Source: Nitrososphaera sp. (GTDB lineage Archaea; Thermoproteota; Nitrososphaeria; Nitrososphaerales; Nitrososphaeraceae). From it: 64,000 nucleotides of DNA. The stretch lies in NCBI RefSeq assembly GCF_013388945.1, contig NZ_JACAEH010000004.1, positions 363,754 to 427,753 of the forward strand, in the 5' to 3' direction. This document shows positions 9,501 to 17,048 of the stretch, piece by piece. The notes beneath the pieces were generated by a model that saw only the letters and a list, made by a program, of their open reading frames with translations, searched no databases and was not told the origin of the DNA. Position numbers and translations under genes: made by a program. Numbering within the stretch: position 1 is the first letter of the stretch; each line of letters starts with the position of its first letter.

Positions 9501-10734
9501 TCTGTGAATAACGCTTATCCTTAACCGGTAGCAGGCTGCGGGATTCTGCATACAGAATAAAGAGTAACCTGTAAAGCAGCTTTAGTGCTTTCCTTTTTGC
9601 GTCTGCAAGCTGCTCCTCATTGTACTTCTTCTTCCTGGAATGCCGCAGAACTCCTCTTACAAGGTCCAGAAAGAGTTGCTTGTCAAAGACCTTTGTCCTA
9701 AGATCCTCTTCAAGCTCAGTTGCATACTGAGCTCCTCCTTCAAGTATATGGTCAAGATCCGTCACATCTTGTTTTGGAACAAGTGCGCTTGCCGAGAAGA
9801 GAGACACGAAATACTTGAGCCTTTGGTCCTTCTCGTCAGTGATGCCATCAATATCAACTTCAAAATAGTTCGTACTTGCAGAAGACACCTTCGAAGAATA
9901 GAGCCGCCAAAGCCTTCCGTTGGTAAGGATTACCCATGGATATGTTGCTAGGGAAGCTACTGCCTGAACGCTGGGTACAGTCCTATCGTCACTCTTCATC
10001 ACGTCAAGATTATCCGCGCTTGACACTACAGCAATTGTGGTTTGCATCTGTTGTGGACCAGATGACAAGATATATTGCGTTGGTGATGGATTCCCTACTG
10101 CCTTAGTCTGATATCCGAGTGCCTCAAGTACCTTTGGAATGTGTTCAAAATCGGTAGGGATTCCACCTCCATCACTTGCAAATTTTGAGAAGAATGTCGC
10201 GGCCTCCTTCCAAACGTCTCTTTTTCTGTCAGAAAGTGCTTTTTCGAGTCGTTCTTTAAGAAAATAGTTTGAAAACAGGCCGCGGTTGATGAACGGTCCT
10301 TCGCCGCTGCCAGACTTTAGCAGATCAATCGACTTGTTTATGGCATAATGCGCCGACAGAACGTCGGAAGTAAAATTCTGTCCCCTAAAAACTGTAATAA
10401 CTGCATCATAGTCCTTATCTTGCCTTAAGGTAAGAACAAGGGGCTGTTCTCCTCTCTTGTGTCGGCTCATACATAAAACATCAAAACCGTCTAGTTCAGC
10501 TATAACGATATAATGCTCGGCTTGGATTCCGGTAATTAAATTCCTGATTTCAACCGTCTTCGCACCTTTAGCATCGATCTTGTAGAGCGGAAAATGTGCG
10601 TCGTCAACGGTAAATGCCTTCCAAGACTTTGGCGCTGGCTTTAAGGAAAATGTAAACGACGTCGGATGAAAAGACGAGGGATCAAATCCAAGGGATTGTA
10701 TTATCCTGTCTGAATGCTTTAGGACTGACGTCAA
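6571..10734 (-). CDS. Large Eco57I-like N6-adenine DNA methyltransferase
   Basis: This 1387-aa protein carries an N6-adenine methylase core. GSYFTP (561-566) and VVDPAMGSGHF (about 617-627) form the AdoMet pocket, FGVDINPLAVELAK (about 694-707) follows, and the catalytic motif is NPPW (878-881). The C-terminal 400 residues resemble a target-recognition region. The N-terminal 550 residues include a segment WVILTNGRLWRLY (about 267-279), typical of type IIG/Eco57I enzymes, but no intact PD-(D/E)XK triad is obvious there. The start is TTG at 10734. The gene overlaps the helicase-nuclease gene by 4 nt. It most likely marks self DNA while the partner attacks unmodified DNA. The recognition sequence cannot be read from the protein. 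Confidence 0.82.
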   Translation of the reverse strand: MTSVLKHSDRIIQSLGFDPSSFHPTSFTFSLKPAPKSWKAFTVDDAHFPLYKIDAKGAKTVEIRNLITGIQAEHYIVIAELDGFDVLCMSRHKRGEQPLVLTLRQDKDYDAVITVFRGQNFTSDVLSAHYAINKSIDLLKSGSGEGPFINRGLFSNYFLKERLEKALSDRKRDVWKEAATFFSKFASDGGGIPTDFEHIPKVLEALGYQTKAVGNPSPTQYILSSGPQQMQTTIAVVSSADNLDVMKSDDRTVPSVQAVASLATYPWVILTNGRLWRLYSSKVSSASTNYFEVDIDGITDEKDQRLKYFVSLFSASALVPKQDVTDLDHILEGGAQYATELEEDLRTKVFDKQLFLDLVRGVLRHSRKKKYNEEQLADAKRKALKLLYRLLFILYAESRSLLPVKDKRYSQISLGQIKERLDGMEKDPDSSSAWDALSRLFRGISEGDPTVNLPQYDGALFEFDETIDRLSVMNKHLVPALRALMERDGKGIDYQNLSVRQLGSLYEALLEYSVRQAETDLAIVKDEILDMKFAKGMKYERIIDEGELYLSAGGLARKGTGSYFTPEKIVKFLVKKGLEPIFADREKRFAELYQKWRNSGDKEAGEKSTEALLDIQVVDPAMGSGHFLVNVVDEITKWIMGVLDKYPDAPLEREIEEDRKRIIEEQKSKRIELDTDLLTFNVILKRMVMKRCVFGVDINPLAVELAKVSLWLDSFTIGTPLTFLDHHIRTGDSLIGLWMNNLKARKPDNTTLDGWMGDVEAIGDILEEISYPADLNIDEIKKSRDNYEQFRKASEPLRVLLDMQSAGIIDEELRKRLPPNLPLIEKTIRNGRLDKVIWSEPVFKSLEYAKIYRFFHWELEFPDAFTDEKRGFDLIVMNPPWDAVKPDDDDFFSQYHPGFRKIKSKADKKKIKEKLLKNVSIAKAHHSYIQAIDSKMSFYKGSEQYTKRGSGDIDMWKLFLERTFSLLSNDGTLSILLPSGVLNNEGATGLRSELLDKRIMHLYEFDNIQRIFPAIHSDYKFVLLIATNRGTATEFPAAFYLHDMDALDGRVERDKFLTMSNKFVRLVSPESFSIPEVRNQKEVRLFTKLYSNHPIISNGIGANQKWSFRFVREIDRTNAAHLFKTNGKGWPLIEGKHFHQFIPDYEKPDFTIDKEEGLKWTSKVREYGDLNKEFHNVSRLAFRNFGGSTNIRSIIACILPKHTFSPNNASIVVPRMNGMLMLTKDYYQIISYLVGIFNSCVFDFLVFRRVFMNLNFFLVYQTPIPAILDSPLVHEIVQISAKLSCADDRFQDLAIPIGIQCSTPTMKQRLEMTARLDALVAHLYGLSKEEYEYVLGTFEDFREDNSIEDLARINWDETLIKKFNGEMRKRALVNYDIIQAKLIGENK

Positions 10735-10802
10735 TAGCCTCTAAATGCTAGAAATCTCTTCTATTTGACTTTTCTGTGATTAATCGTCACCTTCTGGTAA
10801 AA

Positions 10803-12302
10803 TCATTGAAGGGCAAGCTGATGGTTAGAGGTGACCTCTATGACGTTATTATGCCATTTCTTGTGATACTCTTCGTGTTCTGTATGAATCGGCACAAGCA
10901 TCTTTGACTTGGTCCCTTCAATGACCTTCTTTATCTGGTCGCCAGAGCCATGCCCGGAAACATGAGTATGGGTCCAGTCCTTTTCGCTTGTTATCAATCT
11001 AAAATGCTCAATCCATCTCTTCACTCGCTCTTCTTTCAGCTCCATTTCGTCGTCAAACGGCTCTGTCTGCGACCTGATGTAACTTGAACCTTCTATCGGC
11101 CTTACGTCGATTAGTTGCTGCAGCTGATAGTCGTTGCAATAAAAGATGTAGTCCTTTTGCTTGTTGAAAACATCATGATAGTTGACGGCATTGCCATAAT
11201 TAAGAAATTGTCTTTCCCACACTTCATAATCTTGCAGCAGCTGCTTTTCAGTCCAGTAGCTGCTGATGTCGTCTTCTTCTCTCCCAACCAGACCCCATGA
11301 CTTTCTTGGCAGGTATATCTTGATTCTCTTGTCATCCGGCTTTGGAAAGACATTCTTCCACTGCTCCGACTTTTGAAACAACTTCAAGAGGTAGGCTTGC
11401 TTTAGGTCAATAACCAAGTCTCTTTCAGACTCTTTGGCGGCATTGTAAAATGAGAGCAGCCTATCCAGATCTCGAGTTGGGTATGTGCACACAACCAAGC
11501 CCTTTGTCTTGTTTACTATCGTCTTGACATCCTGCTCTACGCTAAACTCTGTGGTAGAAAACGTCTCCTCAACCCTGGTGCCCTCGCACAAAAGAACGTC
11601 AATGTCAGAATTGCCGCATCGCTCTACAAAGCGCTCTGTATCGCCGGCCCTTCTTCCGTGATAACGAATATCGGCAGTATAGCCAATGGAGCCCTTTGAC
11701 GTATGCATAATGATCCCAGTTACGCCGGGCAGCGAGTGGTCAACTGCCAGAGGCTCGACTTCTATAGAGTCAAGGGTAAATTTTTTTGCATTTTCAAATA
11801 CCGAAATCTTTCTTGGCTCCTGATAGTCCTCTCCCTTGCCCCGGCTCATCTCGCCCTTTTTGTTTTCATAAATGCGGAAATTGTGCTTGAATGTCAGGTA
11901 ATCCTCTTTGCCGCCCGTGTCCTGTATGCCTTGCAGTATCAATTTTGTAGCTTCAGAGCAGTAGACTGGGATGTCAGGCCGCAGATAATGGATGTATGCA
12001 GCGTGGTCTACATGTGCATGTGTTAAAACCAGCGCGTCAAAAGCAGTCTCTTCCTTCCCGTCAAAGCCCATATGCTTGGCGTAATCCTGTCTGTATAAGC
12101 CTGGAAGCTTGGGCAACAATCCAAACTCAAACAAGTCGCCCATGCCGTTGAGCGCCCTAGGCTTTAGAAATTCAGAAAAGTAGTCGTTTACCTTGCCCAT
12201 CTGCATTCCAAAGTCAAGAAAGACCCGAGTGCCCTTGTCCTCGACCAAGAACTTGTTACCCCCTATCTCGTGTATGCCACCATAGAAGGTTATCTTGGTC
12301 AA
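10803..12302 (-). CDS. RNase J-like metallo-beta-lactamase/beta-CASP hydrolase
   Basis: The 499-aa protein has the MBL metal motif HAHVDH (about residues 95-100) with an earlier DFG strand. The beta-CASP insert follows (YPTRDLDRL), then the late HVSGHGSGDQ and PIHTEH motifs that close the active site in RNase J and CPSF-like nucleases. Such enzymes degrade or process RNA using two zinc ions. The divergent sequence and the position between a restriction-like pair and an Argonaute operon suggest it belongs to the accessory island and is not the housekeeping aRNase J, but this is inference. A generic MBL hydrolase with another substrate is possible. Confidence 0.72.
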   Translation of the reverse strand: MTKITFYGGIHEIGGNKFLVEDKGTRVFLDFGMQMGKVNDYFSEFLKPRALNGMGDLFEFGLLPKLPGLYRQDYAKHMGFDGKEETAFDALVLTHAHVDHAAYIHYLRPDIPVYCSEATKLILQGIQDTGGKEDYLTFKHNFRIYENKKGEMSRGKGEDYQEPRKISVFENAKKFTLDSIEVEPLAVDHSLPGVTGIIMHTSKGSIGYTADIRYHGRRAGDTERFVERCGNSDIDVLLCEGTRVEETFSTTEFSVEQDVKTIVNKTKGLVVCTYPTRDLDRLLSFYNAAKESERDLVIDLKQAYLLKLFQKSEQWKNVFPKPDDKRIKIYLPRKSWGLVGREEDDISSYWTEKQLLQDYEVWERQFLNYGNAVNYHDVFNKQKDYIFYCNDYQLQQLIDVRPIEGSSYIRSQTEPFDDEMELKEERVKRWIEHFRLITSEKDWTHTHVSGHGSGDQIKKVIEGTKSKMLVPIHTEHEEYHKKWHNNVIEVTSNHQLALQ

Positions 12303-12357
12303 GCATCAATGGTAATGGGTGCTTGCTTATTAGGCTGCTGATGTAAAGGAGCCGATC

Positions 12358-12629
12358 ATTTTTCTGATTCCTCTTCGTTCTCCTCATCTTCTTCTTCCAG
12401 ATGATCCTTAGGTGTTAGGGCAAACCATCCCGTGTTAATGTTAGGTTCTAACCTCCTCAATGTACATGTTGAGATCATCTAACAGCCTGCCGAAAAGAAA
12501 GACAACTCCTTGCTCGTTAATCGGGCTATAGACGAGGCCACGGAAATTGATTATTTCCCCAACTATGCTGTCTTCTTTAGGCAACATGGAACCTTCTAAT
12601 ATAATATTTTTAAGTATTCTGTATGGCAC
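12358..12629 (-). pseudogene. Truncated remnant of a predicted restriction-nuclease-like family
   Basis: The 62-aa frame from 12629 to 12441 contains GEIINFRGLVYSPINEQGVV and then FLFG. This is the conserved N-terminal block of a widespread family that, as I recall it, continues after EEIRT with GFPDC, a basic core and a CDIIVCWEHDW motif. Here the frame stops directly after EEVRT. A second short frame in the same direction (reading GWFALTPKDH, then an acidic tail, ending at 12358) may be the old C-terminus. The middle with the proposed catalytic part is gone, so this reads as an internal deletion product. The true start may be the ATG at 12587 instead of GTG at 12629. A functional 62-aa protein cannot be excluded. 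Confidence 0.5.
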
Positions 12630-12749
12630 AATGGGTCGGTTACTTCAAGAGGTCATCTATGATATCGTACGTTTATTCCTAAGCGGAGTTCTTTCGTAAA
12701 ATAGCATCTCAAGCTAGCTTAAAGCTTAAGAAAAGCTTTCCTGACACGA

Positions 12750-12769
12750 CATATAATAGGTACCACCTA
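12750..12769 (+). promoter_or_regulatory. Promoter with overlapping palindrome for the TIR/Argonaute operon
   Basis: A TATA-like CATATAATAG begins at 12750. It overlaps a perfect inverted repeat TAGGT-ACC-ACCTA (12757-12769). The GTG start at 12798 is about 44 nt after the TATA centre, so a leader of some 15-20 nt is expected. A palindrome sitting between TATA and transcription start is a classic repressor position, but the factor is unknown. Confidence 0.45.
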
Positions 12770-12797
12770 TATTTACCTCAGCCGGAAGCGTAACGTC

Positions 12798-14267
12798 GTG
12801 AGAAAGAGTGCAGCAACTGCCACACCTCAAGGATCGTCTTCTGAAGCGGACACGCCTGATGTCTTTCTCTCATACCAACATGATGATGAGGAATGGGTAG
12901 GAAAATTAGCTGCCAAAGTGGAAAAGGAAACTCTCAATGGCAGACACCTGAAAACTTGGTTCGCACCTTGGGATATTCAACCAGGTGATAACATTGTCCT
13001 GAAGATAGAAGATGGCCTCAGAAAAGCCAGATTTTTTGCCCCAGTCATGACACCAGAGTGGTCTGCCTCTGCATGGGCTAATCTCGAAAGAACAATGGCG
13101 ACATTTAGTGACCCATTAGGCATCAAGAGAAAGATAGTTCCAATATATCTGAGGGAATGCGAGATTCCACTTTCTCTTCAGGGCACGCTATGGCTTGATT
13201 TCAGGTCGGAATCAAACTATGCACGAGAAACAAAGAAGCTCATAGCACTGCTAAAAGGAGAGTCCCTGCGGCCACGGCCCGGGGGAGTGAATGAACCTTC
13301 ACCAAAGCCTTCGCTTCTATCAGTAGCTCCTGATCAACAAGAAGAATTGATAGTTTCCAATCTTTTGCCTGTAACCAACATGCCGCAACAGCTGTTCTTG
13401 GCAAAGACGACATTGCGTAAAAGGGGCGATGTCTGGGACATCATACCAAATACCAACCCTCCTCCATTCGCATTTGATGACAAGGACCAGACAATACTGT
13501 CATTTGCGAATCCACAAACCAATGAGCTCAAGCAAATACTTGCATCAACGCAGGTCAAGAAAGTGACATTGGAACAATGTATTGCGAATTTACCCGTAAC
13601 GCTAGTTGATCTGCTCAATCGATGCAATACCCGGCACACGCAAAGTCTGGGTCTATATTATGATTATCGCAGCATGAAAAAGAACTTCTTTGTGCCAGAT
13701 TCTAAGGCCACAAAATACTACAAGGATGGCAAAATCATTACAAATGACACGGGAAAAGACTCAAGGAGGCTGGGGAGAACCCTCGTAAAATACGTTGAAT
13801 CGATAGAGCCGTTTTACGTTCATCGGTCATGCAAGACAGGCTTTACAATCGTTGGCAAATCGATCTACTTCAAGATAGTTCCCGGCTGGCACTTCACCAC
13901 AAACGGCACAGACCCTGTTGACAGAAGGAAGATGAGTTCACTCTCAGCTCAGTGGATGAACAGAGAGAGAAACCATGCTGTATTAGATGATTTGAGACTT
14001 TGGACAAGAATCTATGCCAGAGAAGCAGATAGCATTGCAATGGATGTAGGAGTGACAGAGCCGATAACAATTGCAACGACCCCGCTCCTTGCAAAGCTGG
14101 AGGTTGGCATCTTTGGTGATTACAGAGATGGAATCTGGGAAAAGGAATCAGCAACCGATGAAGAGATAGAAGAACTTGAAGAAAACATCGATGCTGATGC
14201 AGAGCAGGCTATGCAATCGACGGACGCTGGTCTGGAGGATGATTCTGTGGAGGAAGATGAGGAGTGA
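12798..14267 (+). CDS. TIR-APAZ effector protein of a SPARTA-like system
   Basis: This 489-aa protein begins with a TIR domain (about residues 19-150): DVFLSYQHDDEEW, then KTWFAPWDIQPGD and SAWANLERTM, where Glu97 is in the position of the catalytic NADase glutamate. Residues about 190-450 show the APAZ-like features that replace the N/L1/L2 lobes of long Argonautes (FYVHRS, a P-W-x-F-T box, then NRERN and LRLW). The tail is strongly acidic (about 45 residues), an extension of unknown role. It precedes the short Argonaute by 9 nt. In studied SPARTA systems the heterodimer is loaded with guide RNA, senses target DNA, oligomerises and depletes NAD(P)+, killing or arresting the infected cell. 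The start is GTG at 12798. Confidence 0.85.
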   Translation: MRKSAATATPQGSSSEADTPDVFLSYQHDDEEWVGKLAAKVEKETLNGRHLKTWFAPWDIQPGDNIVLKIEDGLRKARFFAPVMTPEWSASAWANLERTMATFSDPLGIKRKIVPIYLRECEIPLSLQGTLWLDFRSESNYARETKKLIALLKGESLRPRPGGVNEPSPKPSLLSVAPDQQEELIVSNLLPVTNMPQQLFLAKTTLRKRGDVWDIIPNTNPPPFAFDDKDQTILSFANPQTNELKQILASTQVKKVTLEQCIANLPVTLVDLLNRCNTRHTQSLGLYYDYRSMKKNFFVPDSKATKYYKDGKIITNDTGKDSRRLGRTLVKYVESIEPFYVHRSCKTGFTIVGKSIYFKIVPGWHFTTNGTDPVDRRKMSSLSAQWMNRERNHAVLDDLRLWTRIYAREADSIAMDVGVTEPITIATTPLLAKLEVGIFGDYRDGIWEKESATDEEIEELEENIDADAEQAMQSTDAGLEDDSVEEDEE

Positions 14268-14276
14268 GGAGACTGA

Positions 14277-15890
14277 TTGGCTAGCAAAGCGATTCTAGGT
14301 CCTCGAATGGAAGCATGGTTCGTTAACGAGATGCCGCTTACGTTGGGTGGTAACAACAAAGACTATGACCAGAAGCATGGGTTGGCGCTATATGGTCCTG
14401 CTGAATGGTCAGGTGATGATGCAGGGGATTCTACCCCACTTAAGATAAGGATTGGAATAGTAGGTACAGGAGATGGCATTACTGAAGTCAACGGATTATG
14501 CAGGAAGTTATCTGAAAGAATAATCAATAACTTCAAACAGCCAATCAAGGCTCCTCCGTTCCCTGGCATTGAAAAATCATTCCGCGCCAAACTAGTGCTA
14601 AATGATAGCTGGAACGTAGTACTAAGCAGCGGCGAGGTGCAACGAATACTTGACATAATGAATTATGACAGAAGAGTGAAGGAAGCTGCTACCATATACG
14701 CAGATAAAGTAGGCAATATCTGTCGCCGTGATTCAAAGCCTGATGTCATAGTGTGCCACCAAGATTCTAGGCTTGAAAATAGCATCGGAGCTAGCACATC
14801 CCCTGAAGAAAAGAACCGCACTATATTGAGTAGGCAGGACAGAAATCGTATTAACAGAATTAAAGATAATCTGTCAAAACACCTTTTCACCTTTGCACCA
14901 CTTGACCCAGAAGTACAGGACATGATTGAAATGCAGGTTCAGCAGGACTTTAGGCGTCAATTAAAGGCGCTCTGTATGGACCATGACATTCCAACGCAAA
15001 TTCTCGCCCATAGCACCATAACAGATATTCAGAAGCCTCCCGCGCCTGTTATTAGGAATAATACAGGCAATAACAGAGATGATGAAGGAAGGGAAGTTAT
15101 GAAAAATCAAGATGCAGCAACTATAGCTTGGAACTTGTGTGCTGCGCTCTACTTTAAAGCTGGATATTCCACATGGCGTATCTCTGGCCTTAAAGAGGGA
15201 ACATGTTATGTTGGGGTCTCGTTCTATCGAGATATTGAAAGTACAAATAATGATATGCGAGCCAGCCTTGCCCAAATTTTCACCGATGAAGGAAGAGGGA
15301 TGGTATTGCGTGGAGACTTGTTTCATTGGAGCGAATCAGATGGTCCGAATCCTCATCTGTCCAAAGACTCTGCACTCGCTCTTTTAACAGACGCTCTAAA
15401 GCTGTATGAATCCCATACAGGACACAAACCATCAAGAGTGATAGTTCATAAGACATCTGATTATCTTGAAGATGAAGCAAAAGGTTTCAGGGAAGCTGCT
15501 TCTGAGATACCATACCACGACTTTATCTCAATGAGAAAAAGCAGGGGTCTTTACATGTATAGGAATGGTTCTGAACCACCGCTGCGTGGGACAGTAGTCA
15601 AATTAGAGCAAAACAGATACTTGGTATACACTGTAGGATATGTTCCTTATCTCAAATCTTACCCAGGACCAAGGATTCCACATCCTATTGAAATATGGAA
15701 GCATGAAGGGGATTCCTCTGTTGAAGAGCTAGTAAGAGAGGTTCTGGCACTGACACGTTTGAATTGGAATAGCACCGGATTCAATTCTTACTTACCCATA
15801 ACTCTTCAATTCGCAAGATCTGTTGGCTCTATATTGACAAGAGTTCCAAAGAATTCCCGAATACAAAATGAGTATAGATACTATATGTGA
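14277..15890 (+). CDS. Short prokaryotic Argonaute (MID-PIWI), catalytically inactive
   Basis: The 537-aa protein has a MID-like region (about residues 130-250, including PDVIVCHQDSR) and a PIWI domain (about 270-530). PIWI landmarks are YVGVSFYRD, where the first catalytic Asp is replaced by Ser, then RVIVHKTSD and the C-terminal LTRLNWNS, with PITLQFARSVG later. The last catalytic position is also not Asp or His. Loss of the DEDX tetrad and lack of PAZ and N domains are the hallmarks of short pAgos, which act as guide-directed sensors and not slicers. The start is TTG at 14277 with GAGGAG at 14266-14271 overlapping the upstream stop codon, so translation is coupled to the TIR-APAZ gene. Together they form an archaeal SPARTA-type immune operon. 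Confidence 0.85.
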   Translation: MASKAILGPRMEAWFVNEMPLTLGGNNKDYDQKHGLALYGPAEWSGDDAGDSTPLKIRIGIVGTGDGITEVNGLCRKLSERIINNFKQPIKAPPFPGIEKSFRAKLVLNDSWNVVLSSGEVQRILDIMNYDRRVKEAATIYADKVGNICRRDSKPDVIVCHQDSRLENSIGASTSPEEKNRTILSRQDRNRINRIKDNLSKHLFTFAPLDPEVQDMIEMQVQQDFRRQLKALCMDHDIPTQILAHSTITDIQKPPAPVIRNNTGNNRDDEGREVMKNQDAATIAWNLCAALYFKAGYSTWRISGLKEGTCYVGVSFYRDIESTNNDMRASLAQIFTDEGRGMVLRGDLFHWSESDGPNPHLSKDSALALLTDALKLYESHTGHKPSRVIVHKTSDYLEDEAKGFREAASEIPYHDFISMRKSRGLYMYRNGSEPPLRGTVVKLEQNRYLVYTVGYVPYLKSYPGPRIPHPIEIWKHEGDSSVEELVREVLALTRLNWNSTGFNSYLPITLQFARSVGSILTRVPKNSRIQNEYRYYM

Positions 15891-15954
15891 GTCATTATTG
15901 TCGTTTTTCTTCGTAAAGTCAGCTCCGAGTTTAAGCCTGAAGTGTCGTCATATG

Positions 15955-16003
15955 TGTTGCATATAACATTACCCCTAGTCTGAATGCGCCTCGTTATGCA
16001 ACA
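15955..16003. repeat. Imperfect inverted repeat downstream of the Argonaute gene
   Basis: TGTTGCATATAAC (15955-15967) pairs with GTTATGCAACA (15993-16003) apart from a two-base bulge, around a 25-nt loop. It lies about 65 nt after the Argonaute stop. It could be a terminator hairpin, an attachment site or part of the RNA locus that follows. Confidence 0.45.
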
Positions 16004-16041
16004 AAATACCAGTTTAATTCTTATAACAAAAGGGGGTATTA

Positions 16042-16143
16042 GGCGCTTGGCGATCCCGCGTCACGACCTGTTACAGCCTTTGCCGTTAAAGTCGCGGTCT
16101 GGCACCTTTCGACGCAGTTTTGCTTCCGTCGCCGCCAAGCGCC
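16042..16143 (+). ncRNA. Candidate structured non-coding RNA
   Basis: GGCGCTTGGCG (16042-16052) pairs perfectly with CGCCAAGCGCC (16133-16143), an 11-bp closing stem around about 80 nt. Inside are further possible helices (CCGCG near 16056 with CGCGG near 16094, and a hairpin around GCAGTTTTGC at 16113-16122). A TATA-like TTTAATTC at 16013-16020 sits about 26 nt before the stem, where a transcript would start. No coding frame is convincing. It is not recognisable as 5S, SRP, RNase P RNA or a tRNA. Strand is assigned from the promoter-like box. The adjacent Argonaute operon makes a guide or decoy role imaginable, but unsupported. Confidence 0.45.
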
Positions 16144-16328
16144 AACGTTAAGCATCGTTTCTCGGCAGCTTCACAGGTAGTATTATACAAGATTTTCTAT
16201 TAAAGGATTGTGTTTTCATAAAAGATTGATGTTTTTTGTTGTATAGGATAGAATTAGAATTGAAAGAAGGTATTTAATGAATTTACTGGATCGTGCGATA
16301 TGCGTATTCTAACCGGCTATTGACGATA
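16144..16328. other. AT-rich spacer without recognised features
   Basis: This spacer separates the candidate RNA from the first GC-rich core gene, which ends at 16329 on the other strand. It is rich in T runs (for example at 16231-16236), which may help terminate transcription. No gene is seen. Confidence 0.4.
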
Positions 16329-16652
16329 CTACCCGAACCCGAAATAATGCACGCGCTGGTGCAGGTTGCGCTCCACTTCGTTGCGAAAGACGGTGGCGCA
16401 ATAGCCGCACAGATACAATCCAAGCTGCTCGATGTCGCCTTCCTTCAATACCGCAAGCAACATCGGGTCTTCTGTGCTTTCTGCCACGACATAGCCTTCT
16501 GGCAGCATCTTTTCTATCGCCTGTTTTACCTGCGCCGGAGTGCCTGACGCGAATATCCTGCCTTCCTGCTCCTCTGCTCCTAGCGCTTCAACTATGGCCG
16601 GCTTGCTTGCGTCGCACAGGCGCGAAATGTCTATCTTCACGGAATCAGTCAA
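16329..16652 (-). CDS. Conserved hypothetical protein with C-terminal zinc-finger-like motif, 107 aa
   Basis: The protein has an alpha/beta-like first part (residues 1-75) and ends with YLCGYCATVFRNEVERNLHQ, then VHYFGFG, a CxxC plus two-histidine arrangement similar to C2H2 fingers. I do not recognise a named family. It starts 8 nt inside the 3' end of the upstream PPOX-type gene and so is probably co-transcribed and coupled to it. Codon use is GC-rich like the core genome, unlike the island to its left. Confidence 0.7.
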   Translation of the reverse strand: MTDSVKIDISRLCDASKPAIVEALGAEEQEGRIFASGTPAQVKQAIEKMLPEGYVVAESTEDPMLLAVLKEGDIEQLGLYLCGYCATVFRNEVERNLHQRVHYFGFG

Positions 16653-17016
16653 GCGCTATCGAGATCCCCACAAGCTCGCCCTTGGTGCGCGAGACAAACC
16701 CGGCAAGCTTTGCCTGAAAGCCGTACTTTTTGTTTCGCGCCTTGAGCGCCCTTTCCAGTTCGTCTTTATCAAGGAACCTTGCCTTTCCTTCCACCCACTC
16801 GCCCTGGGGCTCGCCCCTCATGCCGGAGGGCACTATTCTAACTTTGTCGTTGTTGCGCAGGCGCTTGACCTTCCCGGTCTCGCTCTTTGTGACGACGATA
16901 ATCTGCCCGCCTTCTGCCATGAACCACACGGGCGTGGCGACTGCCTGCCCGCTCTTGCGGTACGTTTCAAGGTTGATGTACTTGCCTGAAAACTGCGCCA
17001 GCCTGTCGGTGCTCAT
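16645..17016 (-). CDS. PPOX-class F420-dependent oxidoreductase
   Basis: The protein has the split-barrel flavin/F420-binding fold. Visible are an N-terminal YINLETYRKSGQAVATPVWF stretch, a strand IIVVTKSETGKVKRLRNN, and VRIVPSGMRGEP. These are standard for small F420/FMN oxidoreductases of the PPOX class. The exact substrate is unknown. The ATG at 17016 is preferred over a TTG at 17040, because an AATTAAAG box at 17039-17046 lies about 26 nt upstream on this strand, giving a leaderless message. Length from that start is 123 aa. It forms a short operon with the zinc-finger-like gene downstream. Confidence 0.85.
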   Translation of the reverse strand: MSTDRLAQFSGKYINLETYRKSGQAVATPVWFMAEGGQIIVVTKSETGKVKRLRNNDKVRIVPSGMRGEPQGEWVEGKARFLDKDELERALKARNKKYGFQAKLAGFVSRTKGELVGISIALD

Positions 17017-17048
17017 TGAATTAATGACGTGCTTTTGCAATTAAAGTC

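Noticed and set aside
10735-10802. Possible regulatory spacer before the methylase gene
   Set aside because: It has AT-rich runs but no clear TATA at a fixed distance from the TTG start, so no promoter was called.
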